Part shown: piece by piece, positions 40,568-49,845 of the stretch | Position numbering within the stretch: the first letter of the stretch is position 1 | Layout of the letters: every line of letters starts with the position of its first letter | Assembly (NCBI GenBank): GCA_028280345.1 | Contig: JANQLY010000021.1 | Location: 103,064 to 167,063, forward strand | DNA from: Pseudomonadales bacterium | Lineage (GTDB): Bacteria; Pseudomonadota; Gammaproteobacteria; Pseudomonadales; UBA7239 | Direction of reading: 5' to 3' | Length of the DNA: 64,000 bases | Notes under the pieces: generated by a model | The model's input: only the letters and a program-made list of their open reading frames with translations | Database searches by the model: none | What the model was told of the DNA's origin: nothing | Program-made: the position numbers and the translations under genes

Positions 40568-41010
40568 CAGTTATCAATGACAGCTCGAAAGTGACGCTGC
40601 ATTTTGCCCTGGCGCTTGAAGATGGCAGTGAAGTGGACTCCACGTTTACTGGTGAACCCGCAACGTTTGCGATGGGTGATGGTAGCTTGTTACCTGGCTT
40701 TGAAAGCAAACTTCATGGCTTGCAGGCGGGGGATAATAAAACCTTTTTGTTACCGCCTGCCGATGCGTTTGGTGAAGTGAATCCGGACAGCATTCACGAC
40801 ATAGACCGGCACCAGTTCAAGGGTGTGGCAGGGGGTGGCGAGAAACTGGCAGAAGGCCTGGTGGTGTCATTTGAGGGTGCGGGCAAACGCCCAATGCCCG
40901 GTGTGGTGGAAAAAGTGGCTGAAAATACCGTCACGGTGAACTTTAATCATCCGCTTGCAGGCCGTAGTATTCATTTTAAGGTAGAGATTGTAGCGGTAGA
41001 AAACCCATGA
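40564..41010 (+). CDS. fkpB: FKBP-type peptidyl-prolyl isomerase FkpB (SlpA)
   Basis: The 148-residue protein has a GTG start overlapping the lspA stop (GTGA). The FKBP half-domains [20 protein letters not shown] and [20 protein letters not shown] flank the insert-in-flap domain. It ends [19 protein letters not shown]. Position between lspA and ispH is the diagnostic one for fkpB. It is a cytoplasmic prolyl isomerase and chaperone. It is translationally coupled to both neighbours. Confidence 0.95.
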   Translation: MTVINDSSKVTLHFALALEDGSEVDSTFTGEPATFAMGDGSLLPGFESKLHGLQAGDNKTFLLPPADAFGEVNPDSIHDIDRHQFKGVAGGGEKLAEGLVVSFEGAGKRPMPGVVEKVAENTVTVNFNHPLAGRSIHFKVEIVAVENP

Positions 41011-41942
41011 TTATCAAACTTGCCAACCCCCGTGGCTTTTGCGCCGGTGTGGATCGTGCGATTGAAATTGTCAATCGCGCACTCGACGTGTTTGGTGCAC
41101 CGATCTATGTGCGTCACGAGGTAGTACACAATCGCTTTGTGGTAGATGGTTTGAAAGAGCGCGGCGCGGTATTCGTTGATGAATTGCACGAAGTACCCGA
41201 TGATGTGATTGTGATTTTTAGTGCTCACGGTGTGTCCAGGGCGGTGCAGGATGAGGCGGAGCGCCGCAATCTGAAAATTTTTGATGCCACTTGTCCGCTG
41301 GTTACCAAGGTGCATATGGAAGTGATGAAATGCAGTCGTGAAGGTATCGAGTGTATTTTGATTGGCCATCAAGGGCACCCGGAAGTGGAAGGCACCATGG
41401 GGCGCTACGATGACAGTAACGGCGGCGCTATCTACCTGGTGGAAGATGTGGGCGATGTAGAGCAGCTACAGGTCAAGGATGATTCGTGTCTGTTTTATGC
41501 TTCCCAGACCACCCTGTCGATGGATGACTGTGCCGAAGTTATCGAGGCGCTAAAAAAACGCTTTCCTGCCATTCAGGGCCCGAAAACCGACGATATTTGC
41601 TATGCCACGCAAAACCGCCAGGATGCGGTCAAGGTATTGGCCCAGGAAAGCGACCTGTTTCTGGTGGTGGGTTCGGTGAACAGTTCCAATTCCAACCGCT
41701 TGCGGGAGCTCGCCGAGCGCAGTGGCTGTGAGGCCTATTTGATCGATAATGCCGATATGATCCGCTCCGCCTGGCTCAACGACAAGCAGCGTATCGGAAT
41801 CTCCGCCGGGGCCTCTGCTCCGGAGGTGCTTGTGCAGCAAGTCATTGAAAAACTTGAAAAATTAGGTGCCCGACAAACGGTAGAAGTTGAGGGGCAAGTG
41901 GAGAACGTGCACTTTTCATTGCCTGTAGAATTACGCCCGTAG
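41007..41942 (+). CDS. ispH: 4-hydroxy-3-methylbut-2-enyl diphosphate reductase
   Basis: This 311-residue protein has the start overlapping fkpB by four bases. The three cluster cysteines are in [26 protein letters not shown] and [15 protein letters not shown] with the upstream [10 protein letters not shown]. The substrate residues SAHGVS and [13 protein letters not shown] are also present. It performs the last MEP-pathway step, giving IPP and DMAPP, and supplies IspB. It ends the ribF-ispH run. Confidence 0.97.
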   Translation: MIIKLANPRGFCAGVDRAIEIVNRALDVFGAPIYVRHEVVHNRFVVDGLKERGAVFVDELHEVPDDVIVIFSAHGVSRAVQDEAERRNLKIFDATCPLVTKVHMEVMKCSREGIECILIGHQGHPEVEGTMGRYDDSNGGAIYLVEDVGDVEQLQVKDDSCLFYASQTTLSMDDCAEVIEALKKRFPAIQGPKTDDICYATQNRQDAVKVLAQESDLFLVVGSVNSSNSNRLRELAERSGCEAYLIDNADMIRSAWLNDKQRIGISAGASAPEVLVQQVIEKLEKLGARQTVEVEGQVENVHFSLPVELRP

Positions 41943-42395
41943 CGAAAACCGGGTATTCAGGGATCGCTGCGGCTATCTGAAACGTTGGCCGCAGTATATA
42001 TTCAGTATTCAGCGTTACACAGTAAACGCTAGTGATTTCAGGGAATTTAAGGAAATATTGGGAAAATGTGATCAATTTCCGTTAATTCTCTCCTTCTGTC
42101 CTCTTTATACCACGTTAGTCCATGGGCGCTTTCTTTTACAGGGAAAGCTCACTATAAATTACGCTACTGCTTGCCTGAGTGTTAAGAGCAGGCAGTTTTA
42201 TAGAGTTAAGTAATAGGTATTAGGTATCGGTTTTTTGATGTATAACTTGTTTTGTCCGCTGGTTATTTTCTGACAGAAGCTGTCATAAGCGTGAGGGACA
42301 AAGGCTGAAAACCGCCGACCTGAACATGGTGATCAAAGCTTTGAAGACGCGTTGAGTGACGCCTGAAAAGTAGAGCAACCGAAGGTGAAAGTAGA
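41943..42395. other. Intergenic region before the minor-pilin operon
   Basis: This 453-bp gap has no supported gene. Visible elements are a TGCCTG...CAGGCA inverted repeat followed by GTTTTAT near 42173-42206, which could be a weak terminator. A TGACA-gaagc-TGTCA hairpin lies at 42271-42285. Several AT-rich stretches could hold promoters. I found no convincing sigma-54 (GG-N10-GC) promoter. Confidence 0.45.
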
Positions 42396-42926
42396 TTGAG
42401 CATGATGCAAGGCAACAGGGTACAAACACAGGGTGACCGCATGCGGTCGCAGCAGGTTGAATCCCAACGTGGTTTTACCCTGATTGAATTGATGATCGTA
42501 GTGATGATTGCCGGTGTGCTGTTGAGTATTGGTATTTCGGGCTTTTCCGATTTTATTAAAACCATGCGTATGGAGTCCGAGACCCAGGAATTTATTCAGG
42601 CATTGAAATTTGCCCGGACGGAAGCTGTGCGCAGTGGCCTGGATATCACGGTAGCGAGTAATGACGATAGTGATGCGAATAACGAATGGGGCACAGGCTT
42701 GACGGTGAGCCGAGGCGGAGAAGTTATTCGTCGCGTAGATAGTTTCACTGTAGTGATTGACAGCACTCTGGATCTTGGCTCGATTACCTATAACGGACGT
42801 GGCTTTACCGATGCAGGAGCCCAGGAAATTTTTGCAATCTGTGACGACCGTAGCGGTGAAACCGGTCGCACGGTGAATTTGCTGACATCGGGTTTGCTCA
42901 CCGCAGATCTTAAGAATGACTGTTAG
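42396..42926 (+). CDS. fimU: Type IV minor pilin, FimU/GspH-like
   Basis: The 176-residue protein uses a TTG start eight bases after AAGGTG; ATGs at 42402 and 42405 are alternatives. A long polar leader precedes the class III cleavage site and hydrophobic helix RGFTLIELMIVVMIAGVLLS, with the conserved Glu at +5. A GspH/FimT-type beta domain follows, with two cysteines near the end. It is cleaved and methylated by PilD and forms part of the pilus-tip priming complex. It is the first gene of the fimU-pilV-pilW-pilX-pilY1-pilE run. Confidence 0.85.
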   Translation: MSMMQGNRVQTQGDRMRSQQVESQRGFTLIELMIVVMIAGVLLSIGISGFSDFIKTMRMESETQEFIQALKFARTEAVRSGLDITVASNDDSDANNEWGTGLTVSRGGEVIRRVDSFTVVIDSTLDLGSITYNGRGFTDAGAQEIFAICDDRSGETGRTVNLLTSGLLTADLKNDC

Positions 42927-42982
42927 CTAGGGCCATTATCGGAGCGTGAGCAAAGTAGGAATATTAGAACAGGTTTGAAACG

Positions 42983-43498
42983 ATGATCGTAGAGAGCAAT
43001 AAAAGATATATGTCAGTGATAAGGTCAAGCGCTGTGCGTCGACAGCAAGGCCTTTCCCTGATTGAAATTCTGGTGACATTGGTAGTCGTGAGTATTGGTC
43101 TGCTGGGCTTGGTTTCCCTACAGTTTCTTTCCATGAGAAATGCCAATAACGCCTTCTATCGCCAGCAGGCGACCTTTCTTGCGGAAGATATGCTGGATCG
43201 TATTCGTGCCAACAGCACCCAAACCTATAACGTAACCGCTGGCGCGACCGGCTCTCTATGCACGGGCAGTTGCTCGACAGCTGCTATCCGCGACCATGAT
43301 ATTGCTGAATGGAAAACTTCGATTAATACCACGTTCCCGGATAATGGTGCCGGTGTGGTGACGTTTGATGCGGTGAATAATATTTACACCATCACGGTTT
43401 CGTGGAATGCGATTGATGCGGTTGGTGGGACGGGCGCTTCGCTGACCTCTTCGACCAATAGTAACAGTTTTACCCTGAAGGCCAGGGCCTATCAGTGA
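42983..43498 (+). CDS. pilV: Type IV minor pilin PilV
   Basis: The 171-residue protein has the prepilin motif QQGLSLIEILVTLVVVSIGL, followed by GLVSLQFLSMRNANNAFYRQ, the PilV signature around the first helix. The C-terminal domain is short and holds a Cys pair (CTGSCS). It lies 56 bp after fimU and 11 bp before pilW. It acts with FimU, PilW, PilX and PilY1 to prime pilus assembly. Confidence 0.88.
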   Translation: MIVESNKRYMSVIRSSAVRRQQGLSLIEILVTLVVVSIGLLGLVSLQFLSMRNANNAFYRQQATFLAEDMLDRIRANSTQTYNVTAGATGSLCTGSCSTAAIRDHDIAEWKTSINTTFPDNGAGVVTFDAVNNIYTITVSWNAIDAVGGTGASLTSSTNSNSFTLKARAYQ

Positions 43499-43509
43499 GG
43501 TAGTGGGAA

Positions 43510-44637
43510 ATGATGCGATATAACAGCAACAAAAGTATTAAATCTTGCAGCCCGGCAAATCGGGCAGCCAGACCCATGTGGCGCTTTCAGCGGGGCTTGT
43601 CTCTGGTAGAGCTGATGGTTGCGGTAGCACTGAGTGCCTTTTTAATGCTCGGTGTTACACAGATTTTTATTGCTAATCAGCAATCAACACGCTTGCAAAA
43701 TTCCTATGCCCGTGTCCAGGAAAGTGGTCGTTTGGCTGTAGAGCTGATTGCGCGCGAAATCCGTATGGCAGATTTCTGGGGTTGTGCTGGTGCAACGATT
43801 GCTCCGGCGAATAATACTAATCTTGGTAGTAGTAATATCAAGGTTGAATTCGGTTTGTTGACCAGTGGCATTACCGGTCAGGATGATGGTTTTATGTCTG
43901 CAACGGTACCGGCTAATTCTCCGGAACATGCTACCGGCTTTAATACTTTACTTGACACAAGCAGTGATACGATTTCCCTGAGTGGTGCCGGTGGTTCCGG
44001 TGCGATTCATCTCGTTGAGCCCTACATGAATACCGCGGCTGCGGCGGTTTATCTGAATACGACAACCGGGCTGACAGCGGGTGATGTTGTGATGTTATCT
44101 GACTGTTCCAGTAGTGCCGATATTTTTATGGTGACCCAGATCTCCGCAGGCTCTCCGGGCGCAGCGTTGTTTACGCTGAATCATGCCACAGGTACGACAA
44201 TTAACTCGGTAAATAATACAGATACGACTCTTGAAACAGATTACCGCGGTGATGCGATGATTTTGCGCCCGCGTCTTGTGGAATTCTTTGTCGCCCCGAG
44301 CGTGGTTAACCCTGGTGGCAATACTTCCCTGTGGATGTATGAGCACTTTCAGGGTGGAACTGGTGGGCAATCCTTTGAACTTGTCACCAATGTTACCCGG
44401 CTTGAGTTTACCTATGGCCGCGATACCACCGGCAACAATATCGTTGATCGCTATGATGCTGCACTCAGTAGCTGGGGTAATACCGAGTGGGATCAGGTGA
44501 GAACGGTGAAGATTGAACTGGAGATTACCGGTGAAGAGGCGATTGATATTAATTTAAATGTCGCGGGTGATGCAGCACCAGTGAGTCGTACCTACACACG
44601 AGTAGTGACGGTTCGCAACCGCATACTGGGTGTGTAA
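43510..44637 (+). CDS. pilW: Type IV minor pilin PilW
   Basis: The 375-residue protein has the prepilin motif QRGLSLVELMVAVALSAFLM, followed by SGRLAVELIAREIRMADFWGC, typical of PilW. A large C-terminal domain follows. It is longer than PilV or FimU, as expected for the family. It belongs to the minor-pilin tip complex and lies between pilV and pilX. Confidence 0.9.
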   Translation: MMRYNSNKSIKSCSPANRAARPMWRFQRGLSLVELMVAVALSAFLMLGVTQIFIANQQSTRLQNSYARVQESGRLAVELIAREIRMADFWGCAGATIAPANNTNLGSSNIKVEFGLLTSGITGQDDGFMSATVPANSPEHATGFNTLLDTSSDTISLSGAGGSGAIHLVEPYMNTAAAAVYLNTTTGLTAGDVVMLSDCSSSADIFMVTQISAGSPGAALFTLNHATGTTINSVNNTDTTLETDYRGDAMILRPRLVEFFVAPSVVNPGGNTSLWMYEHFQGGTGGQSFELVTNVTRLEFTYGRDTTGNNIVDRYDAALSSWGNTEWDQVRTVKIELEITGEEAIDINLNVAGDAAPVSRTYTRVVTVRNRILGV

Positions 44638-44697
44638 ACCCGGCGCATATGGCGCATATATAGTGTCTGGAAACAGGTAAAGCAACGAGCAGGTGAA

Positions 44698-45333
44698 ATG
44701 ATGAAAAGCAGAGTACAAACACTGAGCCATCTGGAGGGACGTAAGCTTCCGCGTCAGCAGGACGGTGCGATTCTGGCAGTGAGCCTGATAATCATGCTGG
44801 TATTGATGATTGTGTCCTTGTCGAGTTCCCAGGGTATCGTGTTACAGGAAAGAATGACTGGTACCCACCGCGAGAGTGTACTGGCACTGCAATCTGCCGA
44901 GGCGGGTTTGCGTGATGCAGCAGACTACGTGGATACATTGATTAGTGTTGGTCAGTTTTCAGCGACGGGTGATGCGGCGGGTTATGAAGGTATGTACACC
45001 GAAGGTAGCGCGCCGACGAGTTCAGATGTTTTTAATGACGCGTCCTGGACCTATTATCAGGCGGCCAATACCAATGGCGCCGGTGGTTCGATCGTTGATC
45101 CGGAGGATGGTGATTCTTTGCCGCCGGCACGCTATTTTATTGAGTACAAGTCTGAAATCAGTAGTGCTCCGGGTAGTGCTGGTAGCGGTGGCCCTAAAGA
45201 GATTCAGGGTGGTGAAGCCTTTAATTTTGAAGAGGAAGCCAACGCACACGGTTTTCGGGTAGTTGTAAGAGGTACCAGCCGCGATGGTGTGACACACCGC
45301 TATCTCGAAGCACTGGTTGGACAGGATCTTTAA
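44698..45333 (+). CDS. pilX: Type IV pilus assembly protein PilX
   Basis: The 211-residue protein has the N-terminal motif QQDGAILAVSLIIMLVLMIV, where the usual FTLIE is replaced by AILAVS and the Glu+5 is missing, as in PilX proteins. ERMTGTHRESVLALQSAEAG follows. The C-terminal domain is Gly-, Ser- and Asp-rich. It bridges PilVW and PilY1 in the tip complex. It is followed by pilY1 after about 100 bp. Confidence 0.88.
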   Translation: MMKSRVQTLSHLEGRKLPRQQDGAILAVSLIIMLVLMIVSLSSSQGIVLQERMTGTHRESVLALQSAEAGLRDAADYVDTLISVGQFSATGDAAGYEGMYTEGSAPTSSDVFNDASWTYYQAANTNGAGGSIVDPEDGDSLPPARYFIEYKSEISSAPGSAGSGGPKEIQGGEAFNFEEEANAHGFRVVVRGTSRDGVTHRYLEALVGQDL

Positions 45334-45436
45334 TTGATCAGGTTGATTTAACAAAGGTATCTGTAAAGGCAATAAGGTACAGAGTTTAAAAGGTATAGAG
45401 ATTAACGCACTGATAAATTCAGTGGAGGGTAAAACC

Positions 45437-48400
45437 ATGAAACAGCAACAGAACACGCAACAGCACATGACAGCAGCAAGGACTTACAAGTCCGGCCTGC
45501 CCATGCTGGTAGCATTCATTTACTCACTGATGCTCTGTGGTACAGCTAACAGTGCGAACCTCGATATTGCGGAACAGCCAATGGTACTTGGCTCGGGTCT
45601 TGATCCGAACGTTATGTTCCTGCTCGATAGCTCGGGCTCCATGGGCTACGGGATTAACTGTGACAGCTACAGTGGTTGCGGTGCGTCTCGTACTTCTGTT
45701 ATGCAGTCAGCTACGAACTCCATCCTCAGTGCTGTACAAGACGAAGGTTTCTATATTGGTATTTCCAGTTTTAACACCAGTGGTAGTGCTGACGGTTCGA
45801 GTGTCTTGCAGGAAGTGGCCTTGCTTAACAGTAGCAGTCTGTCTGGTATGCAGACTACTGTAAACGGTGTGGGTGCCAGTGGTGGTACTCCGCTCGGTGA
45901 GGCATTGGAAGGCATGGGTTGGTACTTTTCCTATGGCTCCCATAATGTTGACTCGATTCTCCACCACGGCCAGGGTGTGGATACTTGGGAATATACAGCA
46001 GATATTGATGATGTGTTTGACTATAACCCGGAGAATGCCAGTAGTAGAAGTTTTACACCATCTGCGAACCCGATTCAGAACTGGTGCCAGAAAAACTTTG
46101 TGATTATGCTGACGGATGGTGATCCATCGCGGGACAGTGGTGTAACGAGCCATCTACGTGACTACGATGGTGACTGTAACACGGTATTTGGTGATAGCAC
46201 GGACAATACTGGTACGGGTGGTACACGTAGGTGTGGTAATACCCATACGCCGAGTTCCACGACCACCTATGAGTGCAGTGGCACGTGGATAGATGATTAT
46301 GGTTGGATATGTGATTATACCTTGAGAAGTGGTGGTACAACCTGTGAAAACCGTGAGTGGGTGTGGACAGGCTCTCGCTGGAGACGTCAGTGGGTAGATA
46401 AAGGTTTTAGATGGGGAGATTTAGGGACGGATTCTTGTAGTGGCACCATTATCCCTACCACTGTCTATGACGCTGGTCCCTATTATCCGGATGACAGGGA
46501 TAAGAAAAATACGTCGGTAACCGGTGCCAACTATAACTACAGCCAGTCTGACGCATCGGACTACCTCGACGATGTTGCAGACGCGCTGTATGAAATGGAT
46601 TTGCGCCCAAACCTCTGTGACGATGTTTTGCGTGATGAAGCCAGATCTATCTATGGCGATGCTAATATATGGTGTCAGGATCTGGTGCGCACCGGTTCTG
46701 CACTTGCTGGTCAGGTAAGTCGTACCGACGGTACTCAGGATCGATACTATTATGAAGTATGTGATTTTGATGCATTAAGTGCGTTGCGTGCTACCACTCC
46801 TTCGGCTACTTGTAGCGATTTGACGGCAACACAACAGACTTCGGAAGATGATCGTTTTATCAATAATGTGGAAACCTATATTGTAGGTTTTGGTAGCGCG
46901 CTGAAAGGTTACAGTTTGCTTAACGATGCGGCGCAGCACGGTCAGAACGATACCACCGCTGCGTCACTGAACGCATCCAACGGTGCGGCATTGGTTGACT
47001 CCTTTACCGAGATCTTTAACGACATTGAAAGTAAAGTGTCAGGTTCTTTCAGTCGCGTGGCGTTTAACGGTCAGGATCTCCAGGCTGGTGAGTCCCTCAT
47101 CTTTATTCCGCGCTTTAATACCGATGGCTGGACCGGCAAGTTGTTTGCTTATGAGCTTGATCAAACCGGTGACTTTACCGACGGCACAACATCTTCGGAT
47201 AATATTGGGCTGGTAAGCCCGCGTTGGGAAGCGGGTGCCTTGCTGGATGCGCTTTCAACCCCGGCTGCAACGCGTAATATTATTACCTATTCAGGTACCG
47301 ATGGTGTTGAGTTTGTATCTGCAAACTGGGCAAGATTTACTACTGCGATGCAAAATGACTTGCTGGAGCTGTCCGATGGTACCCGCGGCACACAAGCTGG
47401 TACCGGTGGTGGTAATGCAAAAATCGATTTCTTCCGCGGTGACCAAACTAACGAGCGTGGTGGTGCTGGCACTGACAGTTTCCGTGCACGTAGCAGCCTG
47501 CTCGGCGACATTGTTAACTCTGCACCGGTATTTATTGGTGAGCCGGGCTTTATGCCCTGGGGCTCTCTGGATGGCTATAGTTCCCACAACTGGACAACGG
47601 CAGAACTGAATCGTGACCCGGTACTCTATGCGCAGTCAAATGGCGGAATGATGCACGCCTTTAACGGTGAGCGTTTGGTAGGTGATGGTGGCGGTCAGGA
47701 ATTGCTGGCTTATATTCCGAGCTTTATCGCCTCTGATCAGGATGAGAAAGGTTTGCACTATCTGACAGAAACCACATATGCCCATAAATATTACCTCGAT
47801 GGTCAGATGACTACGACAGAGGCTTATATTGATGTGGGTAGCGGTGATGACTGGAGAACTCTTCTGTTAGGTTCTGCGGGTGCGGGTGGCGAAGGGATTT
47901 ATGCCCTTGATGTTACCGATCCATCCCTGTTTGCTGATCCGACTAATAACGCTGATGAAATCATGTTGTGGGAATTCAGTTCCGCTGATGATCCTGACCT
48001 CGGCCTTACCTTCAGTAAGCCGACGGTTACAAAACTGGAGAACGGCAGGTGGGCAGCGATTATTGGTAACGGCTATAACAACGGCGTCGCTGATGGTACT
48101 CGGGGCACTGGAGAGGCAAAACTGTTTATTCTGTTCCTTGATGGCGGTATTGATGGTACCTGGACACCTGGTACGGACTATATTGAAATTTCCACCGGGG
48201 TAGGCAGCACAGCAACCTCTAACGGCCTGTCAACGCCATTGATTGTTGATATGAATAACAATGGCTTGGCAGATACGATTTATGCTGGAGACCTGTATGG
48301 CAATATGTGGGCTTTTGACCTGACGGATACTTCCAATACCGCTAACTGGGATGTTAAGTACAAATTAGGTGTTACACCGGCGCCATTATTTAGCGCACCT

Positions 48401-49081
48401 GCAGGCCAGGCGATTACTACCAAGCCGGCATTTACAACCCGCGATGGTTCTTCGTATCCGCTGATTCTGTTTGGTACGGGCCTCTATCTGCAGGATACTG
48501 ATGCGCTGGATGATACCCGTCAAGCATTCTATGCGGTAGAGGATAACGGTACAGACTTTAATCTGGATCGAAGCAATCTGGCGGAGCGTACCTCGTCACC
48601 AGTTGGTACGCTGACATTTATCACTGAAAACGATACGCTTGATTGGTCCACCGATAGTGGCTGGTATATCCATTTTATTACCAACCCCGTCGAGAGTTTT
48701 GCCGAGCGTCTGGTTACTGAGGCAGTGGTAAGGAACGGCTTGGTCTTCTTTACTACGAATGTACCCTACGATGCGGGTACCTGTGGTACAGCAGGTGGTT
48801 ACAGTCTGGTCTACGGTCTCGACCCGGATGATGGGCTTGAGTTTGCCGATGGCCTGATTGACCTGGATGGTGATGGAACACTGGATCGCTTTGCCGGGGT
48901 TATTATTGAAGGTCTTGCCAGTGGGGTCGCGTTTATCGGTGACGAACTTGTAGTATCGGTGAACACGCTGGATGATTCAGATACTCCGACCAGTGACGAG
49001 ATCCTGATCGCTGAGCCAGCGAAAAATGTCTCTGCTACCAATGAAGGTATGCTCTACTGGTATGAATTGATGCCAGACTAA
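45437..49081 (+). CDS. pilY1: Type IV pilus tip adhesin PilY1
   Basis: The protein is 1,214 residues from the ATG at 45437, behind GGAGGG. It has a signal peptide (residues about 15-40). A von Willebrand A domain carries the MIDAS motif MFLLDSSGSMG and GGTPLGEALEG. Inside this domain is a Cys/Trp-rich insertion (about residues 245-335, six Cys and seven Trp). The C-terminal half is the PilY1 beta-propeller (from about 640) with the calcium site VDMNNNGLADTIYAGD, matching the site that controls retraction in Pseudomonas. It caps the pilus tip and is a mechanosensor and adhesin. It ends with GMLYWYELMPD. A strong hairpin follows before pilE. Confidence 0.93.
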   Translation: MKQQQNTQQHMTAARTYKSGLPMLVAFIYSLMLCGTANSANLDIAEQPMVLGSGLDPNVMFLLDSSGSMGYGINCDSYSGCGASRTSVMQSATNSILSAVQDEGFYIGISSFNTSGSADGSSVLQEVALLNSSSLSGMQTTVNGVGASGGTPLGEALEGMGWYFSYGSHNVDSILHHGQGVDTWEYTADIDDVFDYNPENASSRSFTPSANPIQNWCQKNFVIMLTDGDPSRDSGVTSHLRDYDGDCNTVFGDSTDNTGTGGTRRCGNTHTPSSTTTYECSGTWIDDYGWICDYTLRSGGTTCENREWVWTGSRWRRQWVDKGFRWGDLGTDSCSGTIIPTTVYDAGPYYPDDRDKKNTSVTGANYNYSQSDASDYLDDVADALYEMDLRPNLCDDVLRDEARSIYGDANIWCQDLVRTGSALAGQVSRTDGTQDRYYYEVCDFDALSALRATTPSATCSDLTATQQTSEDDRFINNVETYIVGFGSALKGYSLLNDAAQHGQNDTTAASLNASNGAALVDSFTEIFNDIESKVSGSFSRVAFNGQDLQAGESLIFIPRFNTDGWTGKLFAYELDQTGDFTDGTTSSDNIGLVSPRWEAGALLDALSTPAATRNIITYSGTDGVEFVSANWARFTTAMQNDLLELSDGTRGTQAGTGGGNAKIDFFRGDQTNERGGAGTDSFRARSSLLGDIVNSAPVFIGEPGFMPWGSLDGYSSHNWTTAELNRDPVLYAQSNGGMMHAFNGERLVGDGGGQELLAYIPSFIASDQDEKGLHYLTETTYAHKYYLDGQMTTTEAYIDVGSGDDWRTLLLGSAGAGGEGIYALDVTDPSLFADPTNNADEIMLWEFSSADDPDLGLTFSKPTVTKLENGRWAAIIGNGYNNGVADGTRGTGEAKLFILFLDGGIDGTWTPGTDYIEISTGVGSTATSNGLSTPLIVDMNNNGLADTIYAGDLYGNMWAFDLTDTSNTANWDVKYKLGVTPAPLFSAPAGQAITTKPAFTTRDGSSYPLILFGTGLYLQDTDALDDTRQAFYAVEDNGTDFNLDRSNLAERTSSPVGTLTFITENDTLDWSTDSGWYIHFITNPVESFAERLVTEAVVRNGLVFFTTNVPYDAGTCGTAGGYSLVYGLDPDDGLEFADGLIDLDGDGTLDRFAGVIIEGLASGVAFIGDELVVSVNTLDDSDTPTSDEILIAEPAKNVSATNEGMLYWYELMPD

Positions 49082-49091
49082 TATCGGTATT

Positions 49092-49125
49092 AGCAGTGTG
49101 CCGGGTGTTTGCCCGGCACACTGCT
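49092..49125. other. Perfect 14-bp hairpin between pilY1 and pilE
   Basis: AGCAGTGTGCCGGG-tgtttg-CCCGGCACACTGCT is perfectly paired, beginning ten bases after the pilY1 stop. There is no T run, so it is not a standard intrinsic terminator. It may stabilise or process the transcript or cause partial termination. About 145 bp follow before pilE, with no other feature assigned. Confidence 0.75.
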
Positions 49126-49269
49126 GTCTGGTTGAGCAGGGCTCTCAAGCACTGAGTCGAAACGGAGAAATACATTGAAAGCTTAAAAAATTTGCAAAAC
49201 ACAGGATGATGCTTTCAAATACACCCTTGCGAAGAATGTAATAGGTAATAATGACGGAGTAATCAGGGT

Positions 49270-49755
49270 ATGAAAATTCAACAAGCAAAAGTGAATTGTA
49301 CAAAGCAGGCTGGTATTACCATGGTGGAATTAATGGTGGTGGTAGTCATTATTGCCTTGCTGGCAGCTGTTGCAATTCCAGGTTATCAGGACAGTGTGAG
49401 AAAGGCGCACCGAACAGATGCGCAAGCAGCGCTGATGGGTTTTGCCAGTGCCATGGAGCGCCACTATACCGCAACTGGAAGTTATTTGAATGCGACAACC
49501 GGAGGGGATCCTACTTCCGGGCCACCGGCTGTGTTTTCAACCAAATCCCCGACGGATGGTACAGGCGAGTATTATCAATTAACAGTTGGTACGGCAAGTG
49601 CTACAGGCTATGTATTGGAGGCAGCGCCGGTTGGTGGGCAATTGGGCGATATCAAGTGTCAGGTATTGACGTTGGATCATACCGGTGCTAAAGGTATTAC
49701 AGATCACCCTAGCCTGAATGCCTCTGATCTGGAAAGCGCGGATTATTGTTGGTAA
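49270..49755 (+). CDS. pilE: Type IV minor pilin PilE
   Basis: The 161-residue protein has a variant prepilin motif KQAGITMVELMVVVVIIALL (ITMVE in place of FTLIE; Gly-1 and Glu+5 kept). AAVAIPGYQDSVRKAHRTDA and ALMGFASAMERHYTATGSY, the PilE-type alpha-beta region, follow. A terminal CW follows an earlier Cys, giving a C-terminal disulfide. It is a minor pilin linking the tip complex to the shaft. It is the last gene of the run and is closed by a strong terminator. Confidence 0.88.
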   Translation: MKIQQAKVNCTKQAGITMVELMVVVVIIALLAAVAIPGYQDSVRKAHRTDAQAALMGFASAMERHYTATGSYLNATTGGDPTSGPPAVFSTKSPTDGTGEYYQLTVGTASATGYVLEAAPVGGQLGDIKCQVLTLDHTGAKGITDHPSLNASDLESADYCW

Positions 49756-49769
49756 TAAGCCAGAGAAAT

Positions 49770-49810
49770 AAACATAAAAAAGCCACCGTAATGGTGGCTT
49801 TTTTATGTTT
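49770..49810. terminator. Bidirectional terminator after pilE
   Basis: The stem AAACATAAAAAAGCCACC-gtaat-GGTGGCTTTTTTATGTTT pairs perfectly over 18 bp. It lies between the pilE stop (15 bp) and the stop of the opposite-strand fimT-like gene (36 bp), so it serves both convergent genes. Confidence 0.93.
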
Positions 49811-49845
49811 AAACTACCGACCTGCCACTACATCGGATGAATATA

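Noticed and set aside
49081..49269. Sigma-54 promoter for pilE controlled by PilR
   Set aside because: I looked for GG-N10-GC in the gap and found only near misses. PilR's usual target, the major pilin gene, is not in this window.
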